From assembly GCA_947629035.1 (NCBI GenBank), contig CANRCE010000007.1, forward strand, positions 1 through 38,136: a stretch of 38,136 nt of DNA, given 5' to 3'. Positions 1-10,403 of this stretch are shown one piece after another. Origin of the DNA: an uncultured Bacilli bacterium (GTDB taxonomy: Bacteria > Bacillota_I > Bacilli_A > RF39 > UBA660). Below the pieces are notes generated by a model. That model was not told the origin of the DNA. It did not search any database and was given only the letters and a program-made list of their open reading frames with translations. The first letter of the stretch is position 1; each line of letters begins with the position of its first letter. Both the position numbers and the translations under genes were made by a program.

Positions 1-11
1 AGATACTTTTT

Positions 12-40
12 GTGGTACCATTTTGGTACCACCTTTTATT
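12..40. repeat. Perfect 9-bp inverted repeat GTGGTACCA-TTT-TGGTACCAC followed by a T-rich stretch on + (possible terminator or T-box-like element)
   Basis: Direct reading: arms at 12-20 and 24-32, then CTTTTATTTT on the + strand. Confidence 0.55.
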
Positions 41-70
41 TTACACTTTAAAAGCACTTTCCTTATAAAT

Positions 71-105
71 AAAAAAGGAAGAAATATAAAACCTATATTT
101 CCTCC
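71..105 (-). terminator. Rho-independent terminator after the Ig/cadherin-like membrane protein gene
   Basis: On minus: GGAGGAAATATA-GGTTT-TATATTTCTTCC (one G-U) followed by TTTTTTATTT. Confidence 0.8.
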
Positions 106-132
106 TAGACACTTTTAACAAGTGCTACTTTA

Positions 133-1482
133 CTATATGCCAACAAATTTATGTTTAGAACGTGATTTTGATTTAACTATTAAAATTATTGATAAAACAA
201 CAATAAATACTACTACGGATGATAAAGTAATAATTAAATAAGTAAGATAAGTATCTGATTTTTGTTTATAATATTCGACATCTTCACCATTATATCTTTG
301 TAGAGTATTCTCTTCACTATCAAAAACATATAAAGATTTCTTTCCTGTAGCTACATTAATTCCATATACTAGATAAAATGGACTTTTATTATCGGTTGCG
401 TAAGTTGTATTAGCTTTTTGTTTCTTATAGTAAACATTAATTTTAGAATCTTGATAATCTATAGTCGTTTTTTGATAATCACTTGGAATAGCTTCTTTAT
501 CATCAATTAAATTTAAAACAACATTTCCTACTTTAAATTCTTGATATAAACTATATTTATTATCTTTATAATTATAAAAGTTTGTATTTCCCTCTTTATC
601 TTTTAAAACAACTAAATAATTATTCATTTTTTCATTATAATAAGCATCAATTTCTTCATCATTTATTTTTATTTTTTCTTTTAGATAACCATAGGGAGCT
701 TCAATGTCTTTACAACCTCTCATAACAGTATAAATATCATTTCCTATTTTAACTTCGATGGGATCTAATTCTTTAACGTTAGCATTAATTACATAAATTT
801 TTTCATTACCATTTTCAGCGATTACTTTTATTTCGATTTTATTAATTCCCTCTTGAACATTAATTTCCCCGATACCTCTAATTGTTGCTTTACTATCTAC
901 AGCAGTTGCTTTTACATTAATTTTAGAAGTACCACTAGGAAGTTCTAGCGAATATTCTAATTTGTCTTTATCAAAACTAGGATTTAGTGAATAACCCTCG
1001 ACTTCTAAAAGGCTTAAATTATTATTGCTACTATAATTCTTTTTATTATCAGTTGATCCATTATTACCACTACTATTTCCTCCAGATGATCCAGGGTTTG
1101 GAGTACTGTTGTTAGTAACGTTAATAACGGATACTGAAACTGACTTACTACCTGTAAAAGGATTAGCATCGAAATCAGCTGCATCAATAGCTTTAACAGT
1201 AATAGTTGCAGTACCAGTACCTTTGGCAACAAAGGTAAAACTATAGGTATTGTTTTCTAACCATTGTCCACCTGTTCCTCCAGAGAGAATAGAACTATCA
1301 GATGATGTTACACTAAAATTACCAGCGATATTATCAACTTTAACGGAAATAGTAACGTTATCACCTACTTTGGCATTAACAACATTAGACCAAATTGATA
1401 ATGTTCCACTTGCCAAAACATTTACTTTAAAGGTTATAAAAGCCATAAAAGCTAAAACAAGATATCCTACTTTCTTTTTCAT
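133..1482 (-). CDS. Secreted, membrane-anchored protein with N-terminal Ig/Big- or cohesin-like domain, Ser/Asn/Gly linker, cadherin-like beta-sandwich domain and C-terminal TM helix
   Basis: N-terminal signal peptide; AKVGDNVTISVKVDNIAGNFSV...GTGTATITVKA beta-rich domain; LSLLEVEGYSLNPSFDKDKLEYSLELPSG cadherin-like motif; C-terminal TYLIITLSSVVVFIVVLSIILIVKSKSRSK anchor. RBS GGAGGG upstream. Confidence 0.8.
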   Translation of the reverse strand: MKKKVGYLVLAFMAFITFKVNVLASGTLSIWSNVVNAKVGDNVTISVKVDNIAGNFSVTSSDSSILSGGTGGQWLENNTYSFTFVAKGTGTATITVKAIDAADFDANPFTGSKSVSVSVINVTNNSTPNPGSSGGNSSGNNGSTDNKKNYSSNNNLSLLEVEGYSLNPSFDKDKLEYSLELPSGTSKINVKATAVDSKATIRGIGEINVQEGINKIEIKVIAENGNEKIYVINANVKELDPIEVKIGNDIYTVMRGCKDIEAPYGYLKEKIKINDEEIDAYYNEKMNNYLVVLKDKEGNTNFYNYKDNKYSLYQEFKVGNVVLNLIDDKEAIPSDYQKTTIDYQDSKINVYYKKQKANTTYATDNKSPFYLVYGINVATGKKSLYVFDSEENTLQRYNGEDVEYYKQKSDTYLTYLIITLSSVVVFIVVLSIILIVKSKSRSKHKFVGI

Positions 1483-1499
1483 TTTTACTACCCTCCTAT

Positions 1500-3845
1500 T
1501 TATTGGGAAATCTTACCCGTATTCATTATGTAGTTTTTAACTAAAACATAATCGACAGCATTAACAGTTCCATCTTTATTTGCATCTGCTGCTACTAAAT
1601 AAGCACCAGTAATATTAGAACTTTTCATAATATGATTTTTTATTTTAACGTAATCAACAGCGCTTATAATACCATCTCCAGTTACATCACCATAAATAAC
1701 TGCAATATATGTCTTTTCCCCATCACTTGCTGTTACAGTTACAGTATCTCCAGTTTTAAAAATATCATTTGTTTTTAGTTTTCCAGAAGCATCTTTTACT
1801 GATACTTTAACGGTATTATTATAACTAACTATATTTCCAATAATTGAAGATACATTAGTTTTAGGTTCAATTCCAAATACATATTTATCATTATATTTAA
1901 ATCCCGAATTATTCATTGCTTCATTTACTGTGATTTTCTCATCTTCACTTCGATTAAAAGTTATGGTATAAGTTCTAGTTTTTTTATTACCAGCTGTTAC
2001 TATAATACGATTAGTTTGAACATTAGAAGTAATATTTATTGTTCCAATTCCACTTGCTGTTGAGGTTTTAACAAATGGTATTGCTTCGATTTTAACTGAT
2101 TTTATATCACTATCTAAATAGATATTATAGTTATATGTGTCATAAGTAAAATTATTAACAGTTTCTCCATTTACTTTTAAATCTGATAAATAGTTATTAG
2201 GATTTCCAAGTACTGGAGCTGTAACATTATAATTTGGCATTTGTTTATATACAGGAATTACAAAGGTTATGGCTGTATCAATATATGAACTTAAATTATT
2301 ATTGTATCCTAAATATGTCGTTCCCCCTTCACTAACAGGAGCTGTTAAGTTTTGTTGATATTGATGATCAAAATTTCCATTTGTGGTAGAGACATCAAAT
2401 CTTTCATAATAAAGGGTATCTTGGTTAATAGAAATATAGTTATTAGTAAGAAATTTAGCACCACCATTAATTGCTTTATATGGACTATCCCAACCATGTG
2501 TTTTAGCATAATATAAGCCATTTTGAATATTTGTAGCGCAATCTGTTGCATAAGCTCCAATGTTAAAGAAATTATAGTAACCTGAATAAGTCTGTCCACA
2601 ATAGCTAAAACTATCGCCAGTTGAAGAAGCACTACCAGAAGCTCCTACTTCTAAAAGCATTCTACTAGAAGTATGAAGTGCACTAACATTAGCATTTTTA
2701 CTAGCATTTACAATATCAGAAGAATAGTTACCTGTTGAGCCATCTTCATAAAGGTCATCTTCACCTTTTACTTTATCATTGTAATAACTATATGGTTTAT
2801 TAAATAAGGTTTTTCCACTAAAGAATTTTTCAATAATATCAGAGGTTTGGTTATCACGATATTCCAAGGTTTCAAAAGCAAAAATATATTTTTCATTTAG
2901 ATAATTACGTGGATCGGTATAATAGGCAATGGCTTCTTTTGAAGCATTATACCATCCTGGTTCTCCAGAAAATTCAGAAAAAACATTAGTAAAAATATTA
3001 TATGTCGTACTAGTAGTTGATAAATAGTTTTCATTAAAAGAACTTTTTTCAAGTAAACTTGCACCATTACCACTTTCTCCATCGACAACATCATCAAAAT
3101 TTAAATTTATATTTTCAGCAACAAAATTCCATAAAGGATGTCTTGCATGAAGTTCTAATAAATAAGGAAAATAACTACTAGGAAATCCACTATTAGAAAG
3201 AATTTGCTGATAACTTGCAATGGTATCCCCATTCGTTTTATTATTATAATAATTATTAGCAAAACTTGATAATTTTGTTGTATTAATAAAGTAACCACAA
3301 ACATAGCCACTTCCAGATCCTGTATCTACTTTATAGTAATAGCTACAATTCTTATTTGACTTTGTTTCAACGGTTTCAAGAATATTAACTTCATCTCCAC
3401 AGTTTATTTTTGTATTAGTGTAACTACTGCCTGTTGCTGTTGTTTTTAGAGTTATTGCACCTGTATCTTCATAGCAAGCAACAGTTCCATCTTTTTTATG
3501 TTCTTCTTGATAATTATCTTTTGAATAGCTATCATCTGTATTTCCAATTGAAGATTGATTAATTTTAATAAAAGTACCACAAACATAGCCAACATTATCT
3601 CCATATTTTACTTTATACCATTTATCTGGGACATCACAGCCATCACCACTACCGGCATTAGTATCCAATATGTCAACAACAGTACCATTAAATAAATCGG
3701 TTACTTTTGTATTACTTCTACCAGGACCAGAACGTAAGGTTAAAGAATCATCAACGTTAACTGTTCCTTTTAAATTGGCAGCATTAACACTATATATTAA
3801 ACTAAAAAATATTAAAAAGAATACTAAAATATATTTTTTATTCAT
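1500..3845 (-). CDS. Secreted peptidoglycan hydrolase: two SH3-like domains, GH73-type N-acetylglucosaminidase domain, cadherin-like domain, C-terminal type I dockerin
   Basis: MNKKYILVFFLIFFSLIYSVNA signal peptide (start placed at internal ATG with GAGG RBS); LTLRSGPGRSNTKVTDL SH3b; GFPSSYFPYLLELHARHPLWNF and SSRMLLEVGASGS glucosaminidase features; GDVTGDGIISAVDYVKIKNHI and ADANKDGTVNAVDYVLVKNYI dockerin calcium loops. Confidence 0.85.
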   Translation of the reverse strand: MNKKYILVFFLIFFSLIYSVNAANLKGTVNVDDSLTLRSGPGRSNTKVTDLFNGTVVDILDTNAGSGDGCDVPDKWYKVKYGDNVGYVCGTFIKINQSSIGNTDDSYSKDNYQEEHKKDGTVACYEDTGAITLKTTATGSSYTNTKINCGDEVNILETVETKSNKNCSYYYKVDTGSGSGYVCGYFINTTKLSSFANNYYNNKTNGDTIASYQQILSNSGFPSSYFPYLLELHARHPLWNFVAENINLNFDDVVDGESGNGASLLEKSSFNENYLSTTSTTYNIFTNVFSEFSGEPGWYNASKEAIAYYTDPRNYLNEKYIFAFETLEYRDNQTSDIIEKFFSGKTLFNKPYSYYNDKVKGEDDLYEDGSTGNYSSDIVNASKNANVSALHTSSRMLLEVGASGSASSTGDSFSYCGQTYSGYYNFFNIGAYATDCATNIQNGLYYAKTHGWDSPYKAINGGAKFLTNNYISINQDTLYYERFDVSTTNGNFDHQYQQNLTAPVSEGGTTYLGYNNNLSSYIDTAITFVIPVYKQMPNYNVTAPVLGNPNNYLSDLKVNGETVNNFTYDTYNYNIYLDSDIKSVKIEAIPFVKTSTASGIGTINITSNVQTNRIIVTAGNKKTRTYTITFNRSEDEKITVNEAMNNSGFKYNDKYVFGIEPKTNVSSIIGNIVSYNNTVKVSVKDASGKLKTNDIFKTGDTVTVTASDGEKTYIAVIYGDVTGDGIISAVDYVKIKNHIMKSSNITGAYLVAADANKDGTVNAVDYVLVKNYIMNTGKISQ

Positions 3846-3936
3846 AACACTATACCTCATAATAAGTATATCACAATACACTTTTTTTTGCTACAAATAT
3901 ATATTTAGTTTACATAAATAAAAACTATTTTTGTAA

Positions 3937-3972
3937 AAGAAAAACCAATCCTATTTATAAAGATTGATTTTT
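3937..3972 (-). terminator. Rho-independent terminator downstream of trmK
   Basis: Minus: AAAATCAATC...GATTGGTTTTTCTTTT stem with T tract. Confidence 0.65.
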
Positions 3973-4613
3973 CTTTTTATTTTATAACGATATAAATATT
4001 TATTTTTAGGAATTATTTTTAAGAGTGAATTTAGTTTTTCTAAATCAGATGTCTTTTTTTCTTTAAATAAAGCATCTTGTTTTTGTAAAAGAATAGGGCC
4101 AAAATATATTTCTTTTCTATTATATCTTTTTTTACCCTTTTCAAATAAAATTACTGTATAAATAATATTTGCTTCTTTAACTAATTCTTCATCTTTTATA
4201 TAATAACCTAATTTAGTAATTCTTTTTCTTAAAAATTCTAAATTATTGTTACTTTGTAAAACTAAATATTTAACATTTTTTAATTTCTTATTATCATATC
4301 TTAAAATACCAACCATTTTATTAGAACCAAGTCCTGACATAACAATTGTATCAATATTATCTTCTTCTTTTATAACATCAAGACCATTTCCTAATCTAGC
4401 TTCAATTTTATGTTCTAATCCTTCTTTTTTTAAATTTAAAATTCCTGATGTTAAAGCCTCTTTATTAATATCACTGATAATTATTTTTATATTTTTTCTA
4501 TTTTGGTATAAATAAATATCTAAAAGTGCATGATCACAGCCAATATCGATAACATTACTATCATCATAAATATATTTAGCAACCACACCAAGTCGTTTAG
4601 ATAGCTTATTCAT
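3951..4613 (-). CDS. trmK: tRNA (adenine(22)-N(1))-methyltransferase
   Basis: [38 protein letters not shown]-binding start; sits directly after rpoD as in many Firmicutes. Confidence 0.88.
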   Translation of the reverse strand: MNKLSKRLGVVAKYIYDDSNVIDIGCDHALLDIYLYQNRKNIKIIISDINKEALTSGILNLKKEGLEHKIEARLGNGLDVIKEEDNIDTIVMSGLGSNKMVGILRYDNKKLKNVKYLVLQSNNNLEFLRKRITKLGYYIKDEELVKEANIIYTVILFEKGKKRYNRKEIYFGPILLQKQDALFKEKKTSDLEKLNSLLKIIPKNKYLYRYKIKRKINLYK

Positions 4614-5703
4614 TTAAGAAATCCTTTAATTTTCTACTACGGGATGGATGTCTTAATTTTCTTAATGCTTTAGCTTCAATTTGTCTTATTCGCTCTCTTG
4701 TTACGCCAAACATCTGCCCTACTTCTTCAAGTGTTTTACAAGAACCATCATCAAGTCCAAAACGAAGTCTTAATACTTGTTCTTCTCTTTCGGTTAAAGT
4801 AAGTAATACATCGGAAATTGCATCTTTTAATAATTCATGAATAGTAAAATCTTCTGGTGACATACTTCTCTCATCAGGTACAAAATCTCCTAAATGAGAA
4901 TCATCTTCTTCACCAATTGGTGTTTCTAATGATACGGGATCTTGAGCTATTTTTAATACTTCTCTTATTTTATCAGGAGTTAAATTCATCTTTTTAGCTA
5001 ATTCTTCATCTGTAGGTTCTCGATTTAATTCTAGGGTTAATTGTCTTTGACAACGGGATAGTTTATTGATTGTTTCAACCATATGAACAGGAACTCTAAT
5101 GGTTCTTGCTTGATCTGCGATTGCTCTAGTAATAGCTTGTCTTATCCACCAAGTAGCATAGGTTGAAAATTTATATCCTTTATTGGCATCAAATTTTTCA
5201 ACGGCTTTCATAAGACCTATATTTCCCTCTTGAATTAAATCTAAAAATAGCATTCCTCTTCCAACATATCTTTTAGCAATAGATACAACAAGTCGAAGAT
5301 TAGATTCTGCTAAAATATTTTTGGCCTCTTCATCACCTTTGGCAATTCTTTCAGATAAAGCAGTTTCTTCTTCTAATGATAGTAAGCTTATTTTACCTAT
5401 TTCTTTAAGATACATTCTAACGGGATCATTAATTGTAAGTTCTTTAGCGATAGTGTTGTCTTTTAATAATTCTTCTAAATTACCTCCAGAAGTATCATCA
5501 GCATCATCATCGGCATCATTTTCTGAAAAAATATCAATATTGTTTTCTACTAAAGCATTATATAAATCATCCAAAGCATCACTATCTAGATCCAAACCTT
5601 TTAAAGCAACAGCTAACTCTTCATAAGTAACATATCCTTGAGTCTTTCCTTTTTTAATTAATTCTTGCTTTCGCTCTTCGAAGTTTTTTATTTCTTCAAT
5701 CAT
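4606..5703 (-). CDS. rpoD: RNA polymerase primary sigma factor (sigma-70/SigA)
   Basis: [76 protein letters not shown]. Confidence 0.98.
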   Translation of the reverse strand: MIEEIKNFEERKQELIKKGKTQGYVTYEELAVALKGLDLDSDALDDLYNALVENNIDIFSENDADDDADDTSGGNLEELLKDNTIAKELTINDPVRMYLKEIGKISLLSLEEETALSERIAKGDEEAKNILAESNLRLVVSIAKRYVGRGMLFLDLIQEGNIGLMKAVEKFDANKGYKFSTYATWWIRQAITRAIADQARTIRVPVHMVETINKLSRCQRQLTLELNREPTDEELAKKMNLTPDKIREVLKIAQDPVSLETPIGEEDDSHLGDFVPDERSMSPEDFTIHELLKDAISDVLLTLTEREEQVLRLRFGLDDGSCKTLEEVGQMFGVTRERIRQIEAKALRKLRHPSRSRKLKDFLNE

Positions 5704-7421
5704 TTCTTCACTCCTCTTATTTCCATTATTTCTTTTAATATTTTTGCTTGTTCTAATGGATTTTCTTCTTTTTTTAATTTTATATTTAATTCATTAACAC
5801 GCATATTTTTAGGATATTCATTTACAACATAAATATAATCTTCAATTTCTTCTTCCGTATAATTTTCTTTTAAATGTAAAGACATTATTTGTCTTAAAGT
5901 CGTAAGTAATGGTTCATTATTAGCAAGATAGCTTATTAAATCTGCTAAAATAATAACACCATATTTATGATAATAATAAATAATTTCATTAGCTAAATAT
6001 CTGATATTATCATTAGGAAAATAAATAACTTTATTTTCAACCATATTAATAACATGTTCATCTATTAACATATAATTTATTAAATATTCACTAGCTTTTT
6101 GATATTTATCTACGGGTTCTTTTTGTGGTTTAATTTTTTTAATTTTAGGTTTTACATTATCATTTTTATATTTAATTAATTTATCATATAATGTTTGATA
6201 AGCAATATCATAGTTTGTAGCTAACTTTTTCAAAGTAAGTTCTACGACAATATCATCATCAATTTTAGCAAGTTCTTTAAGTGATGATCCAATATATTGA
6301 GATATATCTTCTACATCATTTAAATTTCTATTATTTTTTAAAAGTTCCATTTTATAATCAATTACATTAATTGCATTATTAATTTTATTTAAAAAGGCAT
6401 CTTTTCCTTTAGTCAAAATATATTCATCTGGATCAAGATTATCTTCTAATCTTACAATTTTGGGAGATATATTATATTCTTCCAATAAACTAATTGCTAA
6501 ATTAGTAGCTTTAGCTCCAGCCTCATCGCCATCAAAACACAAGATTATATTATCGCTCATTTTCTTTAAAATGTCAATATGTTCTTTAGTTAAAGCTGTT
6601 CCCATGGTGGCTATACAATTATCAATACCAACGGTTGATGCTCTAATTACATCCATAAATCCTTCCATTATTATAATAGAATCATTTTTCTTTAAATAAG
6701 ATCGCGCCAAATGATAATTATATAAAATTTTTCCTTTTTTAAAAATATCTGATTCTTTAGAATTAACATATTTACTATTATCATGAGTATTATATATTCT
6801 TCCTGAAAAAGCTACTGGATTACCATTTAAATCATATATAGGAAACATAATACGATTAACAAAAATATCATTTGCTTTTTCATTAGTTAAACCTAATTTA
6901 ATTAAATTATCTAAATTATATTTTTTACCAATTAAATAATCTGTCAAAGATATTTTAGCAATAGATAATCCAATACCAAATTTTTTAATTGTATCTTTAT
7001 CGATTTGTCTTTTTTGTAAATATTCTATAGCATTTTTACCAAGACTACTATAAAGATTATTTTGATAAAATTTAACACTATTTTCATATATTTCATAATC
7101 TTGATTATTTGTTTTTTTATTTTTAATATTACCTAAATTATAACCAACTTTCTCTGCTAGTAATCTTACTGCTTCAATATAAGATATATGCTCATAATCA
7201 GATACAAAAGTAAAGACATTTCCTGTTTTACCACAAGAAAAGCAAGTATAAATCTGTTTTTCTTTGGAAACACTCATACTTGGTGAATGATCATCATGAA
7301 AGGGACAAACTCCAAAATAATTTTTACCTCTTTTGGTAAGTTCGACATATTTTGAAATTACTTCAACGATGTCATTTTTCTTTCTTATTTCATTTATTAA
7401 TTCGTTATTTATATATGACAC
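5700..7421 (-). CDS. dnaG: DNA primase
   Basis: CHC2 zinc finger ([32 protein letters not shown]), [18 protein letters not shown]; stop TGA overlaps the rpoD start (ATGA). Confidence 0.97.
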   Translation of the reverse strand: MSYINNELINEIRKKNDIVEVISKYVELTKRGKNYFGVCPFHDDHSPSMSVSKEKQIYTCFSCGKTGNVFTFVSDYEHISYIEAVRLLAEKVGYNLGNIKNKKTNNQDYEIYENSVKFYQNNLYSSLGKNAIEYLQKRQIDKDTIKKFGIGLSIAKISLTDYLIGKKYNLDNLIKLGLTNEKANDIFVNRIMFPIYDLNGNPVAFSGRIYNTHDNSKYVNSKESDIFKKGKILYNYHLARSYLKKNDSIIIMEGFMDVIRASTVGIDNCIATMGTALTKEHIDILKKMSDNIILCFDGDEAGAKATNLAISLLEEYNISPKIVRLEDNLDPDEYILTKGKDAFLNKINNAINVIDYKMELLKNNRNLNDVEDISQYIGSSLKELAKIDDDIVVELTLKKLATNYDIAYQTLYDKLIKYKNDNVKPKIKKIKPQKEPVDKYQKASEYLINYMLIDEHVINMVENKVIYFPNDNIRYLANEIIYYYHKYGVIILADLISYLANNEPLLTTLRQIMSLHLKENYTEEEIEDYIYVVNEYPKNMRVNELNIKLKKEENPLEQAKILKEIMEIRGVKK

Positions 7422-7517
7422 AAAAATGTCCTCCCAATATTAATATTAGTTTTTTTTTTACAAATTCCTTTTTTTAGAACTAATTTTTTTAAAAAAAATA
7501 TAAATTTGACATTTTTT

Positions 7518-8549
7518 TTACACTTTTTTAATAAACATAGCATCTCCAAAAGAGAAAAAACGATAATTATTTTTCTTGGCTTCTTCGTAAGCATTCATAA
7601 TTATTTCTCTAGAACTAAAAGCAGAAACTAACATCAACAATGTTGATTTAGGAAGATGAAAGTTAGTAATTAAACCATCAATAGCCTTGAATTTATAACC
7701 AGGATAAATAAAGATATCGGTTATTCCCTCACAACTTTTAAAAGTATTATATTTACTCATAATAGTTTCTAATGTTCTAACAGAAGTCGTACCTACACAA
7801 ATAATATTTCTTCCCTCTTCTTTAGCTTTATTTAAAATATCAGCACTTTCTTTACTTAAATAATATCTTTCACTATGCATCTTATGATTAGTTACATCTT
7901 CGACATTTACTGGTCTAAATGTACCAAGACCTACATGAAGGGTTACATAGCAAACAATTATCCCTTTACTTTTTAATTCTTCTAATAATTGGGTAGTAAA
8001 GTGTAAGCCTGCTGTTGGAGCAGCAGAGCTTCCCATGTTTTTAGCATAAACAGTTTGATAACGATTTTTATCATCTAAATTTTCTTTTATATAAGGAGGA
8101 AGAGGCATTGTACCTAGTTCATTTAATATTTCGTAAAAAATACCATCATAAGTAAATTCTATTTCTCTAATTCCCTCATCTTTTAGACCAACACATTTTC
8201 CAACTAAAATACCATCTCCAAATGATATAACGGTATTTTCTTTTACTCTTTTGGCAGGTTTTACTAAACAATTCCATGTATTATCTTTAATATTATCTAA
8301 AAGTAAAAGTTCAATTGTGGCTTTCGTATCTTCTTTAATGCCTTTAATTCTAGCAGGCATTACCTTGGTATCGTTTAATACTAAAACATCACCTTTTTTT
8401 AAATATAGACCAATATTTTTAAAGGTATCATGCTTAATGTCACCAGTATCTTTATCTAATACCATTAATTTTGAAGAGCTACGGTCTTTAAGTGGTGTTT
8501 GAGCAATATAACTATCTTCTAATACATAATCAAAATCATCTGTTTTCAT
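7518..8549 (-). CDS. queA: S-adenosylmethionine:tRNA ribosyltransferase-isomerase
   Basis: [59 protein letters not shown]-like region; start placed at internal ATG. Confidence 0.96.
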   Translation of the reverse strand: MKTDDFDYVLEDSYIAQTPLKDRSSSKLMVLDKDTGDIKHDTFKNIGLYLKKGDVLVLNDTKVMPARIKGIKEDTKATIELLLLDNIKDNTWNCLVKPAKRVKENTVISFGDGILVGKCVGLKDEGIREIEFTYDGIFYEILNELGTMPLPPYIKENLDDKNRYQTVYAKNMGSSAAPTAGLHFTTQLLEELKSKGIIVCYVTLHVGLGTFRPVNVEDVTNHKMHSERYYLSKESADILNKAKEEGRNIICVGTTSVRTLETIMSKYNTFKSCEGITDIFIYPGYKFKAIDGLITNFHLPKSTLLMLVSAFSSREIIMNAYEEAKKNNYRFFSFGDAMFIKKV

Positions 8550-8569
8550 AATTATCACCAACGTTTTTT

Positions 8570-8598
8570 ATTATACTATTTTTTTTAATCAAAGTAAA
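8570..8598 (-). promoter_or_regulatory. Predicted sigma-A promoter for queA (TTTACT-17-TATAAT)
   Basis: -35 at 8593-8598, -10 at 8570-8575 on minus; -35 lies at the end of the divIVA terminator T tract. Confidence 0.65.
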
Positions 8599-8625
8599 GA
8601 AAAAAGCTTAAACCACTTAAGCTTT
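8599..8625 (-). terminator. Rho-independent terminator after divIVA
   Basis: Minus: AAAGCTTAA-GTGGT-TTAAGCTTTTTTC. Confidence 0.85.
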
Positions 8626-8630
8626 AAATT

Positions 8631-9059
8631 TTATAATTCTATTTTATCTAAATCTTCTGCTATATCTAACTGTGCTTTAATTAAATTAACAACACGTGAT
8701 TTATATACAGTAATATTTTTCTTTAATAATAAGGCTTCATTTTCTGTCTTTTCTGCTGTAAGTAAAGCTTCATGAATAATGGAATTGGCATTTTTTTTAG
8801 CATCTTCGATAATCATTTTTGATTCTGCTTTAGCAAGCTCTCTCATCTTATCAGATGTTTCTTGAACAGCAATTATTGCTTTAGACAATTTTTCATCAAC
8901 ATTGCCTGTTTCGTTTAATTTATGCTCAAGCTCTAAAACTTTATTTTCCAATTTTGTGTTTTCATTACTTAATTTTTCTAATCTTTTAATCACAACATCA
9001 ATAAACTTATTTACTTCATCGATATTATAACCGTTTGAAGCGATTGTAAATCTCTTCAT
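8631..9059 (-). CDS. divIVA: DivIVA domain protein
   Basis: MKRFTIASNGYNIDEVNKFIDVVIKRLEKL start, then coiled coil; adjacent to sepF. Confidence 0.85.
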   Translation of the reverse strand: MKRFTIASNGYNIDEVNKFIDVVIKRLEKLSNENTKLENKVLELEHKLNETGNVDEKLSKAIIAVQETSDKMRELAKAESKMIIEDAKKNANSIIHEALLTAEKTENEALLLKKNITVYKSRVVNLIKAQLDIAEDLDKIEL

Positions 9060-9085
9060 AAATATTCCACCTCATATTCTAACTT

Positions 9086-9478
9086 TTACCACTCTAAATC
9101 AACATCTGTTTTCTTTTTTCCTTTTTCATCATCTTCTGAAATACTACCTTCGACATTAACATTTTTTGGTGTACATAAAAATATACCTCCACCAATTTTT
9201 TGAAGATCTCCTCCAATGGCATAAACTGTACCACTTAAAAAGTCGACAATGCGTTTAGCTTGATCTGGAGTTACTCTTTTCATATTTACAACAACTGTAT
9301 TTCTCTTTTTTAAATGGTCAGCAATCTGTTGACTTTCAGAGTATGCTCGTGGTTCTAATAAAATCATTTTACCACTATTACTAGGAATAGTTACATTTTC
9401 AACACTGTAATATTCATCTTCTCCTGCTACCTCTTCAACTTCTTCAGATAACATTTTTTTTAATTTATTTAAGCCCAT
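9086..9478 (-). CDS. sepF: Cell division protein SepF
   Basis: Central SepF core [48 protein letters not shown]. Confidence 0.95.
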   Translation of the reverse strand: MGLNKLKKMLSEEVEEVAGEDEYYSVENVTIPSNSGKMILLEPRAYSESQQIADHLKKRNTVVVNMKRVTPDQAKRIVDFLSGTVYAIGGDLQKIGGGIFLCTPKNVNVEGSISEDDEKGKKKTDVDLEW

Positions 9479-9507
9479 GTCTAATCTCTCCTATTCTCTA
9501 TATTTTA

Positions 9508-9536
9508 AGTTTATCATAATTTATAATAAATTACAA
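9508..9536 (-). promoter_or_regulatory. Predicted sigma-A promoter for sepF-divIVA (TTGTAA-17-TAAACT)
   Basis: -35 at 9531-9536, -10 at 9508-9513 on minus, TG extension present. Confidence 0.5.
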
Positions 9537-9559
9537 CTATTTTTCTCTTTTTAAAAAAA

Positions 9560-9982
9560 TTATTCACATTTCATTATTTTTCCACTTGTATTTTCATATA
9601 ATTTAAAACTATAAGAATCTTTAAATTTTCTATCATTACAGCTATATTTAAGTTGAATATAAGAACCATTGCTAGTAGAATTTAATTCTTCATCATTTAT
9701 TGGATTAATAATCGGAGATTTTAAATAATTATTTTGTATCAAATCAAATAAATAGATTTTAACATTTTTATCAGTATTTGAGCTACAATCTATATCTAAA
9801 TCATAGCGATTATCACTTATATAGAGATTTACGGCATTTTTGATTGAATTAATCGTGTTATTACAGCTGTCTATTTTATTTTTATTAACTAAATTCATAA
9901 CATTAGGAATTAAAAAAAGGGATAGTAAAGCTAATATTGAGACAACCATTAACATTTCTATTAAGGTAAAACCTTTACTCAT
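9560..9982 (-). CDS. Small type IV pilin-like/pseudopilin protein (ComGC/GspG-like N-terminus)
   Basis: MSKGFTLIEMLMVVSILALLSLFLIPNV class I prepilin motif (G|FTLIE). Confidence 0.88.
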   Translation of the reverse strand: MSKGFTLIEMLMVVSILALLSLFLIPNVMNLVNKNKIDSCNNTINSIKNAVNLYISDNRYDLDIDCSSNTDKNVKIYLFDLIQNNYLKSPIINPINDEELNSTSNGSYIQLKYSCNDRKFKDSYSFKLYENTSGKIMKCE

Positions 9983-10391
9983 TATCTATCACCTCGATAT
10001 TATTAAAAGCAAAGTCTAAACTACTCGTTTCACTATAATTTTTATCAAGACTTATCATCATCGATATTGTACTTTTGGCTGTAATAATTTCTTCATTATA
10101 GGAAAGAAAAGATCCAATTTCTTTATCATCTTTATTTTTACAGATTATATCAAAATAATTAAGTTTAACTGTATTATCTGTATTATTAGTAATATTAAAT
10201 TCTACTGTTGTATTATTATTAAAATAATAAAATTTAACATCTGTTACGAAAATATTTTCTTCTTCGGTTTCAATCTTAATATCTTTATTATAAATTGGAA
10301 AATTATTGTCAGGTTCATCATTTTCTTGTTTAAGATTTTTTTTACATCCCATAAGCATTAATATTAGTATTAAACATAAAATTTTTTTCAT
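9975..10391 (-). CDS. Predicted lipoprotein, function unknown
   Basis: MKKILCLILILMLMGCKKN lipobox; overlaps the downstream pseudopilin start. Confidence 0.8.
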   Translation of the reverse strand: MKKILCLILILMLMGCKKNLKQENDEPDNNFPIYNKDIKIETEEENIFVTDVKFYYFNNNTTVEFNITNNTDNTVKLNYFDIICKNKDDKEIGSFLSYNEEIITAKSTISMMISLDKNYSETSSLDFAFNNIEVIDNE

Positions 10392-10403
10392 ATTTTATTT
10401 CTC

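Noticed and set aside
12-60. Complete T-box riboswitch on the minus strand at the left edge
   Set aside because: Only about 40 nt separates the GGTGGTACC core from the preceding terminator, too short for Stem I with a specifier loop; downstream gene not visible.
1014-1232. Minus-strand overlapping ORFs in alternative frames (also 2345..2632, 2897..3097, 25487..25693, 35023..35208, 7409..7594)
   Set aside because: Frame-shifted shadows of larger, family-supported genes or start inside intergenic homopolymers; no independent coding evidence.
1250-1540. Plus-strand ORFs antisense to the membrane protein and others (e.g. 3670..3921, 4246..4515, 5321..5626, 6460..6699, 27461..27880, 32776..33093, 37556..37810)
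   Set aside because: They lie antisense to well-supported genes, lack RBS and recognisable motifs, and read like reverse-frame translations (Ser/Leu/Ile/Phe-rich).
5480-5530. Short tandem repeat-like GCATCATCATCGGCATCAT in rpoD
   Set aside because: Encodes the acidic DDADDDADD stretch in the sigma-factor region 1 linker; common and in frame.
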